NCBI RefSeq assembly: GCF_010550695.1
Contig: NZ_JAAGOB010000006.1
Location: forward strand, 248,001-312,000
DNA: 64,000 bases
Origin: Phytoactinopolyspora alkaliphila
Lineage (GTDB): Bacteria; Actinomycetota; Actinomycetes; Jiangellales; Jiangellaceae
Reading direction: 5' to 3'
Part shown: positions 32,663-41,588 of the stretch, piece by piece
Layout of the letters: each line of letters opens with the position of its first letter
Numbering within the stretch: position 1 is the first letter of the stretch
Notes under the pieces: model-generated
Database searches by the model: none
The model's input: the letters and a program-made list of their open reading frames with translations, nothing else
Told to the model about the DNA's origin: nothing
Made by a program: the position numbers and the translations under genes

Positions 32663-33709
32663 TTGCCGATCAAGCATCGTCGTCAGGCACCGACACAATC
32701 GGATGTTGCACGGCTCGCGGGGGTCTCCCAGGCCACCGTCTCGGCAGTGGTGAACGGTCGGGCGGAAGGACACCGCATACCGGCCGACACCGAGCGACGA
32801 GTGAGAGAGGCGGTACGCGAACTGGGCTATGTCGCCAACCCGGCGGCCCGCAGTCTGAAGAGCAAGCGAAATCGACTGATAGGCGTGCACACCTTTGAAT
32901 CAGTCTTCCCGATCAGTTCGCGGGACTTCTACCACGAATTTCTGATCGGGGTCGAGGAGCAAGCCGTCGCCGAGGGCCATGACCTTGTCCTCTTCACCTC
33001 GACCGAAGATCCGGACGGAAAGCGCCAGCTGTACCGAGACGGCATCAACCGGCTCAACGTCGCCGATGGAAGTGTGCTGCTCGGTGTCACGCACAAGCCG
33101 TCGGATCTGGCTCGCCTGGCTGCCGAGGGCTATCCGTTCGTGCATGTGGGCCGTCGGGACGTGCCTGGGGCTGAAATCGCCTGGGTCGGTGCGGACTACC
33201 GATCCGGCACGGAGGCTCTGGTGGCCTCGCTGGCCGGACTCGGGCACCGGAGAGTGGCTTACCTTGGCACGTCACACCGGATGGAGGCCCAGATCGATCG
33301 GGAGGACGGTTACCTCGCCGGCTGCGCCTCGATGGGGATCCCGCCGATGCCGGTGTTCATGAAGGTCCAAGACCTGACGCCGGAGTGGTTCGACGTCACA
33401 TTGGCGGGCGGTGTGACGGCGTTCTTGGCCGGCGCGGAGGCGCAGGCGGACCGGATCGCCGAACTCGCCCGGGCCCGGGGGCTCGCCGTCCCCTCCGACG
33501 TCTCGGTTGCCGTTCTCGTAGGCACCGTGGGGGGCCCGGAAGTCGGCCGGTCATGGAGCGCGCTCGGCATACCTCGCAACGATATGGGCCGTGCGGCGGT
33601 CCGGTTGCTCGTGGAGATGCTGACCGAGCCGGACATCGCCCGTGATGATCAGGTTCTCCTGCCGTGCACTCAACCAGACCACTCGACGATCGCGGAGGCC
33701 GCCAGATGA
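32663..33709 (+). CDS. LacI-family transcriptional regulator
   Basis: A 348-residue regulator. Residues 9-60 hold the LacI helix-turn-helix and hinge (SDVARLAGVSQATVSAVVNGR, then RVREAVRELGYVANPAARSLK); residues 65-340 are the periplasmic-binding-like effector domain (IGVHTFESVFPI, FYHEFLIGVEEQAVAEGHDL, YLAGCASMGIP). The start is a TTG at 32663, because AGGAG lies 6 nt before it; the frame extends to 32633 without a ribosome site. It is the first gene of the third importer operon and overlaps the next gene by ATGA. LacI regulators mostly sense sugars or nucleosides, which hints that the operon handles a glycosylated or carbohydrate compound. Confidence 0.9.
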   Translation: MPIKHRRQAPTQSDVARLAGVSQATVSAVVNGRAEGHRIPADTERRVREAVRELGYVANPAARSLKSKRNRLIGVHTFESVFPISSRDFYHEFLIGVEEQAVAEGHDLVLFTSTEDPDGKRQLYRDGINRLNVADGSVLLGVTHKPSDLARLAAEGYPFVHVGRRDVPGAEIAWVGADYRSGTEALVASLAGLGHRRVAYLGTSHRMEAQIDREDGYLAGCASMGIPPMPVFMKVQDLTPEWFDVTLAGGVTAFLAGAEAQADRIAELARARGLAVPSDVSVAVLVGTVGGPEVGRSWSALGIPRNDMGRAAVRLLVEMLTEPDIARDDQVLLPCTQPDHSTIAEAAR

Positions 33710-35322
33710 ATCGGGAGCTTCAGGTGGACCTCGTCGTCGTCGGCGGCGGATTGGGTGGCGTGGCCGCCGCCATCGCGGCGGCAAGGCGGGGTACGCGGGT
33801 ACTGCTGAGCGAACCGACGGATTGGCTGGGAGGGCAGCTTACCGCGCAGGCGGTGCCGCCCGACGAGCACCGCTGGATCGAACAATTCGGCTGTACCGCG
33901 TCCTATCGAGAACTTCGCGACGGCATCCGCGACTACTACCGCCGCTGGTATCCCTTGACGTCCGCGGCGCGCGACCAGCGCGCCCTCAATCCCGGTTCGG
34001 CGCGGGTCAGCCCGATCAGCTCCGAACCGCGGGTGGCGCTGGCGGTTCTGGAGGCGATGATAGCACCGCACCGTAGTGCGGGCCGGATCGACGTTCGGTT
34101 CCATCATCTGCCGGTCTCGGTGACCGTGGATGCGGACCGCGTGACCAGTGTGAGTCTCCTTGACACCGAGACGGGTGACGAGCTGACGGTGACCGCACCG
34201 TACGTCCTCGACGCCACGGAGACCGGGGACCTGCTGCCGCTCACTGACACCGAGTACGTCACCGGGTTCGAGTCGCAGGCCGACACCGGCGAGCCGAGCG
34301 CGCCGGCTGAACGTCAGCCGATGAATATGCAAGCCATCACTTGGTGTTTCGCCGTGGACCACGTGGACGGTGAGGATCACACCATCGACAAGCCGGAGGA
34401 ATACGCGTTCTGGCGGGACTACCAGCCTCCGTACTGGCCGGGACCCATGCTGGGCATGGCGGCTCCGCATCCGATCACGCTGGAGACACGGCACCGGATC
34501 GTCACCCCCAACCCGGACGACGACCTGGCCGGTTTGCCGGTCGGCCGGCGTAGCGTCGCCGACCGCGATGATCTCTGGACATTCCGGCGGGTCCTGGCGT
34601 ACCCGCACTTCACCGGGGGCTTCTTCACCAGCGATATCTCGGTGGTCAACTGGCCGATGATCGACTACGTCGAAGGTCCGGTGTTCGAGGTCGACGCCGA
34701 CGAGGCGGCGCGGCATCTGGAAGGTGCGCGGCAGATGAGTCTGAGCTTCCTCTACTGGATGCAGACCGAGATGCCACGTGCCGACGGAGGTACCGGGCTG
34801 CCGGGTCTGCGCTTGCGCCCGGACGTGGTGGGAACGCGCGACGGTTTGGCCAAGGCGCCGTACATCCGGGAGTCGCGGCGGATCAAGGCCGAGTACACAA
34901 TCGTCGAGCAGGACGTCTCGCTGGCAATACGCGGCGAGAAAGGCGCCAAAACCTACCACGACTCGGTCGGTATCGGGATGTACCGGCTGGACTTGCATCC
35001 GTCCACAGGCGGCGACAATTACATCGATGTCGCCAGCGCACCGTTCCAGATCCCGCTGGGCGCTTTGTTGCCGGTGCGGATGAAGAACCTGCTTCCTGCA
35101 GCGAAGAACATCGGTACCACCCACATCACCAACGGCTGCTACCGCCTCCACCCGCCGGAGTGGAACATCGGCGAGTCCGCAGGAACGCTAGCGGCGTACT
35201 GCCTCGAACACCGTGTGACGCCTCATCAGGTGCGCGCCGACGAGCGGCACTTGGCGCAGTACCAAAAGTGCTTGACCAGCGCGGGCATAGAGCTGGCTTG
35301 GCCCAGCATTCGCGGTTACTGA
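33706..35322 (+). CDS. FAD-dependent oxidoreductase (FAD_oxidored family)
   Basis: A 538-residue flavoenzyme. The N-terminus has the dinucleotide motif VDLVVVGGGLGGVAAAIAAARRG, then EPTDWLGGQLTAQAVPPDEH, diagnostic of the FAD_oxidored family (PF12831). The C-terminus has the second FAD contact, KNLLPAAKNIGTTHITNGCYRL followed by WNIGESAG. No heme or iron-sulphur motif is seen. Substrates of the family are mostly unknown; members are often linked to sugar-type transporters. The ATG at 33706 overlaps the regulator stop; the next gene, a substrate receptor, follows after 37 bp. An earlier in-frame start lies within the lacI gene. Confidence 0.85.
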   Translation: MNRELQVDLVVVGGGLGGVAAAIAAARRGTRVLLSEPTDWLGGQLTAQAVPPDEHRWIEQFGCTASYRELRDGIRDYYRRWYPLTSAARDQRALNPGSARVSPISSEPRVALAVLEAMIAPHRSAGRIDVRFHHLPVSVTVDADRVTSVSLLDTETGDELTVTAPYVLDATETGDLLPLTDTEYVTGFESQADTGEPSAPAERQPMNMQAITWCFAVDHVDGEDHTIDKPEEYAFWRDYQPPYWPGPMLGMAAPHPITLETRHRIVTPNPDDDLAGLPVGRRSVADRDDLWTFRRVLAYPHFTGGFFTSDISVVNWPMIDYVEGPVFEVDADEAARHLEGARQMSLSFLYWMQTEMPRADGGTGLPGLRLRPDVVGTRDGLAKAPYIRESRRIKAEYTIVEQDVSLAIRGEKGAKTYHDSVGIGMYRLDLHPSTGGDNYIDVASAPFQIPLGALLPVRMKNLLPAAKNIGTTHITNGCYRLHPPEWNIGESAGTLAAYCLEHRVTPHQVRADERHLAQYQKCLTSAGIELAWPSIRGY

Positions 35323-35359
35323 CGACCCGAACCATCGACCTTTCGAGGAGTGGTCTGAC

Positions 35360-37330
35360 ATGGATTCCGTTATTGATCGACGCCGTTTTCTGGCGGCCGG
35401 TGGGCTAGTGGCCGTGGCCGCTGGAATACCGGGCTGCGGATTCTTCTCCACCGATCCTGGCACCGACGCGGGCGACAGCTCGCTGGACGAGGACGCGCGG
35501 GAGTCGCCTCAGCTGTCCGAACGTGTGGAGAAGGGCGAGTTGCCACCGCTCGAGCAGCGGTTGCCGGCAGCCCCGATGGTGATCCATCCAGTGGAGCGAG
35601 CCGGTGTCTATGGAGGTCAGTGGCGTAATGCGCTGATCGGTTCGTCGACCACCCGCCTCCACTACACGCTGGCCTACGAGAACCTCGTTCGCTGGAATCT
35701 CGACTGGGACGAGCTTGTTCCCAATGTTGCCGAGAGCTTCGAGGTCAGCGACGACGCCACCCGGTATGTGTTGCACCTCCGCGCCGGCATGAAGTGGTCG
35801 GACGGCGAGCCGTTCACGGCCGACGACATCGTGTTCGCCTACAACAACATCGTCCTCGACGAGCGAGTGACCCCCAATGTGGCACGCACGTTCACGTCCG
35901 GCGGTGTGCCAGCTGAACTCGAACGACTCGACGATCAAACGGTGGCCTTCACCTTCGCTGGGCCTCAGGCGCTGTTCCTCGAGGACATCGCCTCGCAGCC
36001 GAGCAACGTCCTGACCCGGATCCCGAAGCATTACTTCGAGCGATTCCACGAGGACTTCAATGCCGACGCGGACGGCGCTGCCAAGGATGCCGGCTTTCCG
36101 GGCTGGATCGACTTTCTCACCTCCTCCACGAATGTCAGCGGCACTTATTGGCAGCAGCCCGACATTCCGCGGCTGCATGCGTGGGTACCGACCTCAGGGC
36201 TCGGTGACGGCCAGCGGCTGGTGTTCGAACGCAACCCGTACTACTGGAAGACCGATCCCGACGGGCGGCAGCTGCCCTACGTGGATAGCGTCGCCTTCGA
36301 CATCGTCAACGACGAAGCATCCCTGCTCCTACAGGTGATGCAGGGTGATATCGATTTGATGGATCGGCATGTCAACACGACGGAGAATCGGCCCGTCCTC
36401 TCGAGGGAACAAGAGGAGGCCGGTTTCCGGTTCTTCGGCCTGGTGTCGGACAAGATCAACACCATGACCATCATCCTTAACCTGACCTGTGCCGACGAGG
36501 TCAAGCGGGAGATCTTCAACAACAAGGACTTCCGGATCGGCCTGTCACACGCGATCAACCGCGAGGAGATCATCGCCACAGTGCACGCCGGGCAGGGCGT
36601 CCCACGACAGGTCGCGCCAAGTGAAGGCAGCGACTTTTACGACGAGCAGATGGCCACCCAGTACACCGAGTATGACGTCGACCTGGCGAACGAACACCTC
36701 GACGAAGCCGGTTACACCGATCGTGACAGTAGTGGGATCCGCTTGGGCCCAGACGGAAATCCGATCCGCTTTCAGATCGACGCAAGCACCGGCGCAGGCA
36801 AGCCTGAGCTCATCGACAGTCTCGAGCTCGTCGTGAACTACTGGCGCGAGGTCGGCGTCGACATGCGGATCAACCCCGTGGACCAGACCCTGTTCGCCGA
36901 GCGGCGCGACAATAATCAGAACGACGGTATGGTCTGGGACGGCGACGGCGGAGTCGACGTCATGATGGTCCCCTACTACTACGTGCCGACCTTCACCGCA
37001 GCGGGATGGGCCACCCAGTGGACGGCGTGGTACGCGTCGGGGGGAGAGAGCGGCGAGACGCCGCCGGAGCCCACCCGGCGGCAGATGGAGCTGTACGACG
37101 AGCTCAAGACCCGGACCGATCTCGGAGAACGGGTGGAGTTGATGCGCGAAGTGGTGGCCATCGCTCGGGACGAGTTCTATCTGATCGGTATCAGCAGTGC
37201 GCTGCCCGGCTACGGGGTGGTGCACAACCGGTTCCGGAACATGGTCGGTGAGACGTTCTTCGCCACGAACTTCCCGTACCCGGGGGCCACGAACCCAGAG
37301 CAGTACTTCATCGACCCGGAATCGACCTAG
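35360..37330 (+). CDS. ABC transporter substrate-binding lipoprotein (SBP family 5, long form), Tat-type
   Basis: A 656-residue receptor, clearly longer than the 500-540 of typical peptide receptors. The N-terminus has a twin-arginine motif (DRRRFL, residues 6-11) and lipobox (IPGC, Cys26). The body carries LVPNVAESFEVSDDATRYVLHLRAGMKWSDGEPFTADDIVFAYNNI. The extra length (around residues 225-290, with GFPGWIDFLTSS) is seen in family-5 receptors for oligosaccharides and other bulky ligands. GAGGAGTGG precedes the ATG. Together with the LacI regulator and long permease loop, this suggests a carbohydrate-type ligand rather than a simple peptide. Confidence 0.9.
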   Translation: MDSVIDRRRFLAAGGLVAVAAGIPGCGFFSTDPGTDAGDSSLDEDARESPQLSERVEKGELPPLEQRLPAAPMVIHPVERAGVYGGQWRNALIGSSTTRLHYTLAYENLVRWNLDWDELVPNVAESFEVSDDATRYVLHLRAGMKWSDGEPFTADDIVFAYNNIVLDERVTPNVARTFTSGGVPAELERLDDQTVAFTFAGPQALFLEDIASQPSNVLTRIPKHYFERFHEDFNADADGAAKDAGFPGWIDFLTSSTNVSGTYWQQPDIPRLHAWVPTSGLGDGQRLVFERNPYYWKTDPDGRQLPYVDSVAFDIVNDEASLLLQVMQGDIDLMDRHVNTTENRPVLSREQEEAGFRFFGLVSDKINTMTIILNLTCADEVKREIFNNKDFRIGLSHAINREEIIATVHAGQGVPRQVAPSEGSDFYDEQMATQYTEYDVDLANEHLDEAGYTDRDSSGIRLGPDGNPIRFQIDASTGAGKPELIDSLELVVNYWREVGVDMRINPVDQTLFAERRDNNQNDGMVWDGDGGVDVMMVPYYYVPTFTAAGWATQWTAWYASGGESGETPPEPTRRQMELYDELKTRTDLGERVELMREVVAIARDEFYLIGISSALPGYGVVHNRFRNMVGETFFATNFPYPGATNPEQYFIDPEST

Positions 37331-37357
37331 CGGCCGCTGCGACGGAGGTTCACTGCC

Positions 37358-38350
37358 GTGCTGACCTTTATTGGCCGCCGCGTCCTTTACATGATCCCCA
37401 CCCTGTTCGCGATATCGGTGGTCGCGTTCGCCATCATCCAAGCGCCGCCGGGCGACTATCTGTCGACCTTGGTGGCGAAGCTTCAAGCCGAGGGGGAGCA
37501 GGTAAGCCGCGACGAGCTCCAGGCGCTGGAAGCGAGGTACGGGCTGGACGAGCCCTTCCACGGGCAGTACTGGAAGTGGATATCCGGAATCATGTTCCGG
37601 GCCGACTTCGGGCAGTCGTTCCAGTGGAACCGGCCCGTAACCGATCTCATTGCCGAGGCGTTGCCCCTGACCATCGTCCTGTCCGTGACTACATTGCTTG
37701 TTACCTGGCTGATCGCGTTTCCGATCGGCCTGTACTCCGCCGTGCGACAGTATTCCGTGGCCGACTACGTGGCCACGACGGTGGGATTTCTGGGCCTGGC
37801 GATACCCAACTTCATGATCGCTCTTGGGCTGATGTACTTCATGCACAGCGCATTCGGCATGAGCGTGACAGGGCTGTTCTCACCTGAGTACCGGGACGCG
37901 CCGTGGAACCTCGGTAAGCTGCTGGACCTCGCGGGTCACCTGTGGGTGCCGGTCCTGATCCTGGGCACGGCGGGAACGGCAGGCCTGATCCGGGTGTTGC
38001 GGGCGAACCTGCTCGACGAGCTGAAGAAGCCCTATGTGGTGGCTGCCAGGGCCCGAGGCATGGGCGAGCGGCGGCTGGTGGTGAAGTATCCCGTGCGGGT
38101 GGCCATGAACCCGTTCATCTCCACCGTGGGCTGGGTGCTGCCGGCGCTGATCTCGGGTGAGGTGATCGTGGCATCCATCCTGTCGCTGCCCACCACCGGG
38201 CCGTTGCTGCTGAACGCGTTGCGCAGCCAGGACATGTACCTGGCCGGCTCGATCATCCTGATTGTCAGCGTCCTGACCGTGATCGGAACCCTGTTGTCCG
38301 ACGTTCTGCTCGCCTGGCTCGATCCGCGGGTCCGGCTGGGCTACCGATAG
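37358..38350 (+). CDS. ABC transporter permease, DppB type
   Basis: A 330-residue membrane subunit: first segment YMIPTLFAISVVAFAIIQAPPGDYL (the HLIPGDP signature replaced by QAPPGDY), then five segments, with EAA loop PYVVAARARGMGERRLVVKYPVRVAMNPF. The GDY variant and the P-V-R-VA-NPF ending are typical of the long-form, sugar-type branch of this family. The GTG at 37358 follows GGAGG. Confidence 0.9.
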   Translation: MLTFIGRRVLYMIPTLFAISVVAFAIIQAPPGDYLSTLVAKLQAEGEQVSRDELQALEARYGLDEPFHGQYWKWISGIMFRADFGQSFQWNRPVTDLIAEALPLTIVLSVTTLLVTWLIAFPIGLYSAVRQYSVADYVATTVGFLGLAIPNFMIALGLMYFMHSAFGMSVTGLFSPEYRDAPWNLGKLLDLAGHLWVPVLILGTAGTAGLIRVLRANLLDELKKPYVVAARARGMGERRLVVKYPVRVAMNPFISTVGWVLPALISGEVIVASILSLPTTGPLLLNALRSQDMYLAGSIILIVSVLTVIGTLLSDVLLAWLDPRVRLGYR

Positions 38351-38361
38351 GAGGCCCGCAG

Positions 38362-39477
38362 ATGACGAACGCAACGCGATCGGAACGGACGGGGAAGCAG
38401 TCGGCCCCCCAGTGGCGCCTGGTGTGGTGGAAGTTCCGGCAGCACCGCCTGGCCATGGCCGGCGCGCTCGTGACGCTCCTGATCTACCTGGTGGCGTTGT
38501 TCGCCGAGTTTCTCGCGCCGGTGAGTACGGGCACCTTCGATCCTGAGTACACGTATGCGCCGCCGCAGCGGCTTCACCTGGTCGACACCAGCGACGGCTG
38601 GGATCTGGGTCTCCATGTCTACGGCTATGAGCAGCACCGGGACCCGGACTCGCTGGAGCCGTCGTACACCGTCGACGAATCGCGGACGATCGAGATCGGA
38701 CTCTTCGTCAAGGGTGAGGAGTACGACCTCTTCGGCCTGATTCCGTGGGATCGCCACCTGATCGGGCCGAAGACGGCTGGGGATCCGTTCTACCTGCTCG
38801 GCGCTGACCGGAACGGGCGCGACCTGCTTTCCCGGATCATCCACGGCACGCGTGTCTCGATGACCATCGGACTGGTCGGCGTCACCTTCTCGTTCTTCCT
38901 CGGCGTGGTGCTCGGCGGCATTTCCGGCTACATCGGTGGGCGGGCTGACCTCGTCATCCAGCGACTCGTCGAATTCTTCATGTCCATCCCCAGCATTCCG
39001 CTCTGGCTCGGGCTGGCGGCCGCGCTGCCGCAGACGTGGGGGCCGGTCCAGCGCTATTTCGCGATCACGGTGATCCTGGCGATGATCGGCTGGACCGACC
39101 TGGCCCGGGTGGTGCGCGGACGATTCCTCTCACTGCGCGGAGAGGACTTTGTCACCTCCGCGCATCTCGACGGGTGCACCCGGCCCAGAGTGATCTTCGG
39201 GCACATGCTGCCGTCGTTCACCAGCCACCTGATCGCTTCTGTCACCTTGTCCATTCCGGCGATGATCCTGGCCGAAACGGCATTGAGCTTCCTCGGCCTC
39301 GGATTGCAGGCGCCGGTGGTCAGCTGGGGGGTCCTGCTGCAGGAGGCCCAGAACGTCCGGGTGCTGGCCACGGCGCCGTGGCTGATGCTGCCCGGCCTGG
39401 CCGTCATCGTCGCCGTCCTGTCCTTGAACTTCGCCGGCGACGGGTTGCGAGACGCCGCCGATCCGTACAAGAAATGA
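38362..39477 (+). CDS. ABC transporter permease, DppC type with long extracellular loop
   Basis: A 371-residue membrane subunit, about 75 residues longer than the DppC of the second importer. The extra part (about residues 50-140) is an extracytoplasmic insertion between membrane segments 1 and 2 (FDPEYTYAPPQRLHLVDTSDG, then IEIGLFVKGEEYDLFGLIPW) before the conserved YLLGADRNGRDLLSR. The EAA loop is DFVTSAHLDGCTRPRVIFGHMLPS and the end has ALSFLGLGLQAP. Long loops of this kind go with long receptors, probably as a docking surface. GGAGG precedes the ATG. Confidence 0.9.
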   Translation: MTNATRSERTGKQSAPQWRLVWWKFRQHRLAMAGALVTLLIYLVALFAEFLAPVSTGTFDPEYTYAPPQRLHLVDTSDGWDLGLHVYGYEQHRDPDSLEPSYTVDESRTIEIGLFVKGEEYDLFGLIPWDRHLIGPKTAGDPFYLLGADRNGRDLLSRIIHGTRVSMTIGLVGVTFSFFLGVVLGGISGYIGGRADLVIQRLVEFFMSIPSIPLWLGLAAALPQTWGPVQRYFAITVILAMIGWTDLARVVRGRFLSLRGEDFVTSAHLDGCTRPRVIFGHMLPSFTSHLIASVTLSIPAMILAETALSFLGLGLQAPVVSWGVLLQEAQNVRVLATAPWLMLPGLAVIVAVLSLNFAGDGLRDAADPYKK

Positions 39478-39488
39478 GGGCTGATCCG

Positions 39489-40514
39489 ATGCCGCCACCG
39501 AACGAGCGCGACCCGCTGCTGGAGATCTCCGGTCTCCGGACGCACTTCTCCACCCGCGAGGGCACGGTGAAGGCTGTGGACGGCGCCAGCTTAACCGTAC
39601 CCCGCGCCACGACGGTGTGCGTCGTCGGTGAATCGGGCTGTGGCAAGAGCGTCACGGCTCGCTCGGTGCTGGGCCTGATCGATCACCCCGGCAAGATCGT
39701 CGCCGGGGAGATCCGCTGGCACCGTACGGACCGTGAACCGCTTGACCTCGCGGCGTTGAGTCCCACCGGGCCCGAGCTTCGCTCGATCCGCGGACGGGAG
39801 ATCGCGATGGTCTTCCAGGAGCCGATGGCGTCGTTGTCCCCGATGTACACGGTCGGCGATCAGCTGATGGAGGCCATCCGGCTACACAAGGAGGTGACGA
39901 AGGACGAAGCCCGGTCGATGGCTCTCGACCTGCTGCGCCGGGTGGGTATTCCCCGCCCGGAGCAGCGGTTCGGAGCGTATTCGTTCCAGCTGTCCGGTGG
40001 GATGTGCCAACGGATTATGATCGCTATCGCGTTGGCCTGCGATCCTGCCCTGTTGATCGCCGACGAGCCGACCACGGCTCTGGACGTCACCACCCAGGCA
40101 CGCATCATCGATCTGCTGCGCGACATTCAAGCGGAGACCGGCATGTCGATGCTTTTCATCACGCACGATCTGGGCGTGGTGGCCGAGATCGCGGACGAAG
40201 TCGTGGTCATGTACCTCGGCACCGTGGTGGAGAGAGGCGGTGTCGACGAGATCTTCCACGACGCCAAGCATCCGTACACGAAGGCGCTCCTGGGATCGAT
40301 CCCACGGATGGGTGCCGGCACGAGGCAGCGGCTCACCACCATCCGCGGCAATGTCCCGCACCCGTCCGATCGCCCGTCCGGCTGCCCGTTTCATCCCCGC
40401 TGTGGTGACGCCGTCCCGGGATTGTGTGACGTGGAGGAACCGCCGGAGGTGGTGTTCGGGCCAGCGCGAAGTGCCCGCTGTGTCCTCCACGCCATGGAAA
40501 GGAGTGTCCGATGA
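39489..40514 (+). CDS. ABC transporter ATPase, DppD type
   Basis: A 341-residue ATPase: Walker A GESGCGKS (about 44), VFQEPMASLSPMYTVG, signature LSGGMCQRIMIAIALA, Walker B LLIADEPTTALD, THD switch, and C-terminal GCPFHPRCGDAVPGLC. The ATG at 39489 has GAGGG at 39476-39480; an in-frame ATG at 39474 overlaps the permease stop (ATGA) and would add MRADP, so either could be used. The signature has Cys instead of Arg, and so does its counterpart at 27619-28659. Confidence 0.92.
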   Translation: MPPPNERDPLLEISGLRTHFSTREGTVKAVDGASLTVPRATTVCVVGESGCGKSVTARSVLGLIDHPGKIVAGEIRWHRTDREPLDLAALSPTGPELRSIRGREIAMVFQEPMASLSPMYTVGDQLMEAIRLHKEVTKDEARSMALDLLRRVGIPRPEQRFGAYSFQLSGGMCQRIMIAIALACDPALLIADEPTTALDVTTQARIIDLLRDIQAETGMSMLFITHDLGVVAEIADEVVVMYLGTVVERGGVDEIFHDAKHPYTKALLGSIPRMGAGTRQRLTTIRGNVPHPSDRPSGCPFHPRCGDAVPGLCDVEEPPEVVFGPARSARCVLHAMERSVR

Positions 40515-41563
40515 GCAGGATCACCGGCGACCCGATCTTAGATGTGCAGGACCTGGCGATGCGCTTCCCGGTGAAGAAAGGGTTGTTCGGGCGTACCGTC
40601 GGTCATGTCCACGCCGTGGACGGCGTCAGTTTCACCATCCAGCAGGGCGAGACCCTCGGCCTGGTGGGTGAGTCCGGATGTGGCAAGACGACCCTCGGCC
40701 GCAGCGTCGCCCGCATCCTGGAGCCGACGTCCGGCCAGATCGTCTACCGCGGCCGGGATGGAGCCGCGACGGATCTGGCGACGCTCGGGAGACGTCAGTT
40801 GCGGCCCTTCCAGCGCGATATCCGGGTGGTGTTCCAGGATCCGTTCTCCTCGCTCAATCCGCGGATGACCCTGCTGCAGATTGTCGGAGATCCGCTCCGG
40901 GCACATGGAATCGCCGCGGGCGGTGAGCTCGAGGACCGGGTAGCCGAGATGCTGACGCGAGTAGGTCTCTCGCCGAAGTACATGCGCCGCTACCCGCACG
41001 CCTTCTCCGGTGGGGAGCGGCAGCGGGTGAATATCGCCCGCGCGCTGATTGTGCACCCGCGGCTGGTGATCGCCGACGAGCCGGTGTCCGCGCTGGACGT
41101 CTCGGTACGCGCCCAGATCCTCAATTTGCTGTGGGACCTGCAGGACGAGTTCGACCTGACCTATTTGTTCATCTCCCACGACCTATCGGTGGTGGAGAGC
41201 ATCTGCGACCGGGTGGCGGTCATGTATCTGGGCCGGATCGCGGAGCTGGCCCAAACAGCCGAGCTGTATGCCCGCCCCCGTCATCCCTACACCGAGGCGC
41301 TTCTCTCCGCGGTGCCCGTACCGGATCCGCGCCTGCGGGATGGTGACCGCCGGATCCGGATCGCGGACGACCTGCCGGACCCGGCGGACCCACCACCCGG
41401 CTGCCGGTTCCATAGCCGATGCCGTTATGCGGAGCCCGGCACGTGCGATGTTCCCGGCAGTGAGCCGGCTCTCGGCGCCGTCGGCCCGGAACATCTCGCC
41501 GCCTGCCATCTGACCGATCGGCTCACGCTGCAGTCGCCCTTCGACGCACCGCGCTCGCGGTGA
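40511..41563 (+). CDS. ABC transporter ATPase, DppF type
   Basis: A 350-residue ATPase: [23 protein letters not shown] start typical of DppF, Walker [24 protein letters not shown], signature [16 protein letters not shown], Walker [16 protein letters not shown], and the Cys cluster [20 protein letters not shown] overlap with the DppD gene. It closes the transporter set of the third operon; the large secreted protein gene follows after 25 bp and is probably cotranscribed. Confidence 0.92.
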   Translation: MSRITGDPILDVQDLAMRFPVKKGLFGRTVGHVHAVDGVSFTIQQGETLGLVGESGCGKTTLGRSVARILEPTSGQIVYRGRDGAATDLATLGRRQLRPFQRDIRVVFQDPFSSLNPRMTLLQIVGDPLRAHGIAAGGELEDRVAEMLTRVGLSPKYMRRYPHAFSGGERQRVNIARALIVHPRLVIADEPVSALDVSVRAQILNLLWDLQDEFDLTYLFISHDLSVVESICDRVAVMYLGRIAELAQTAELYARPRHPYTEALLSAVPVPDPRLRDGDRRIRIADDLPDPADPPPGCRFHSRCRYAEPGTCDVPGSEPALGAVGPEHLAACHLTDRLTLQSPFDAPRSR

Positions 41564-41588
41564 CACCGGTCCTCTCGAGAGGAGAACC

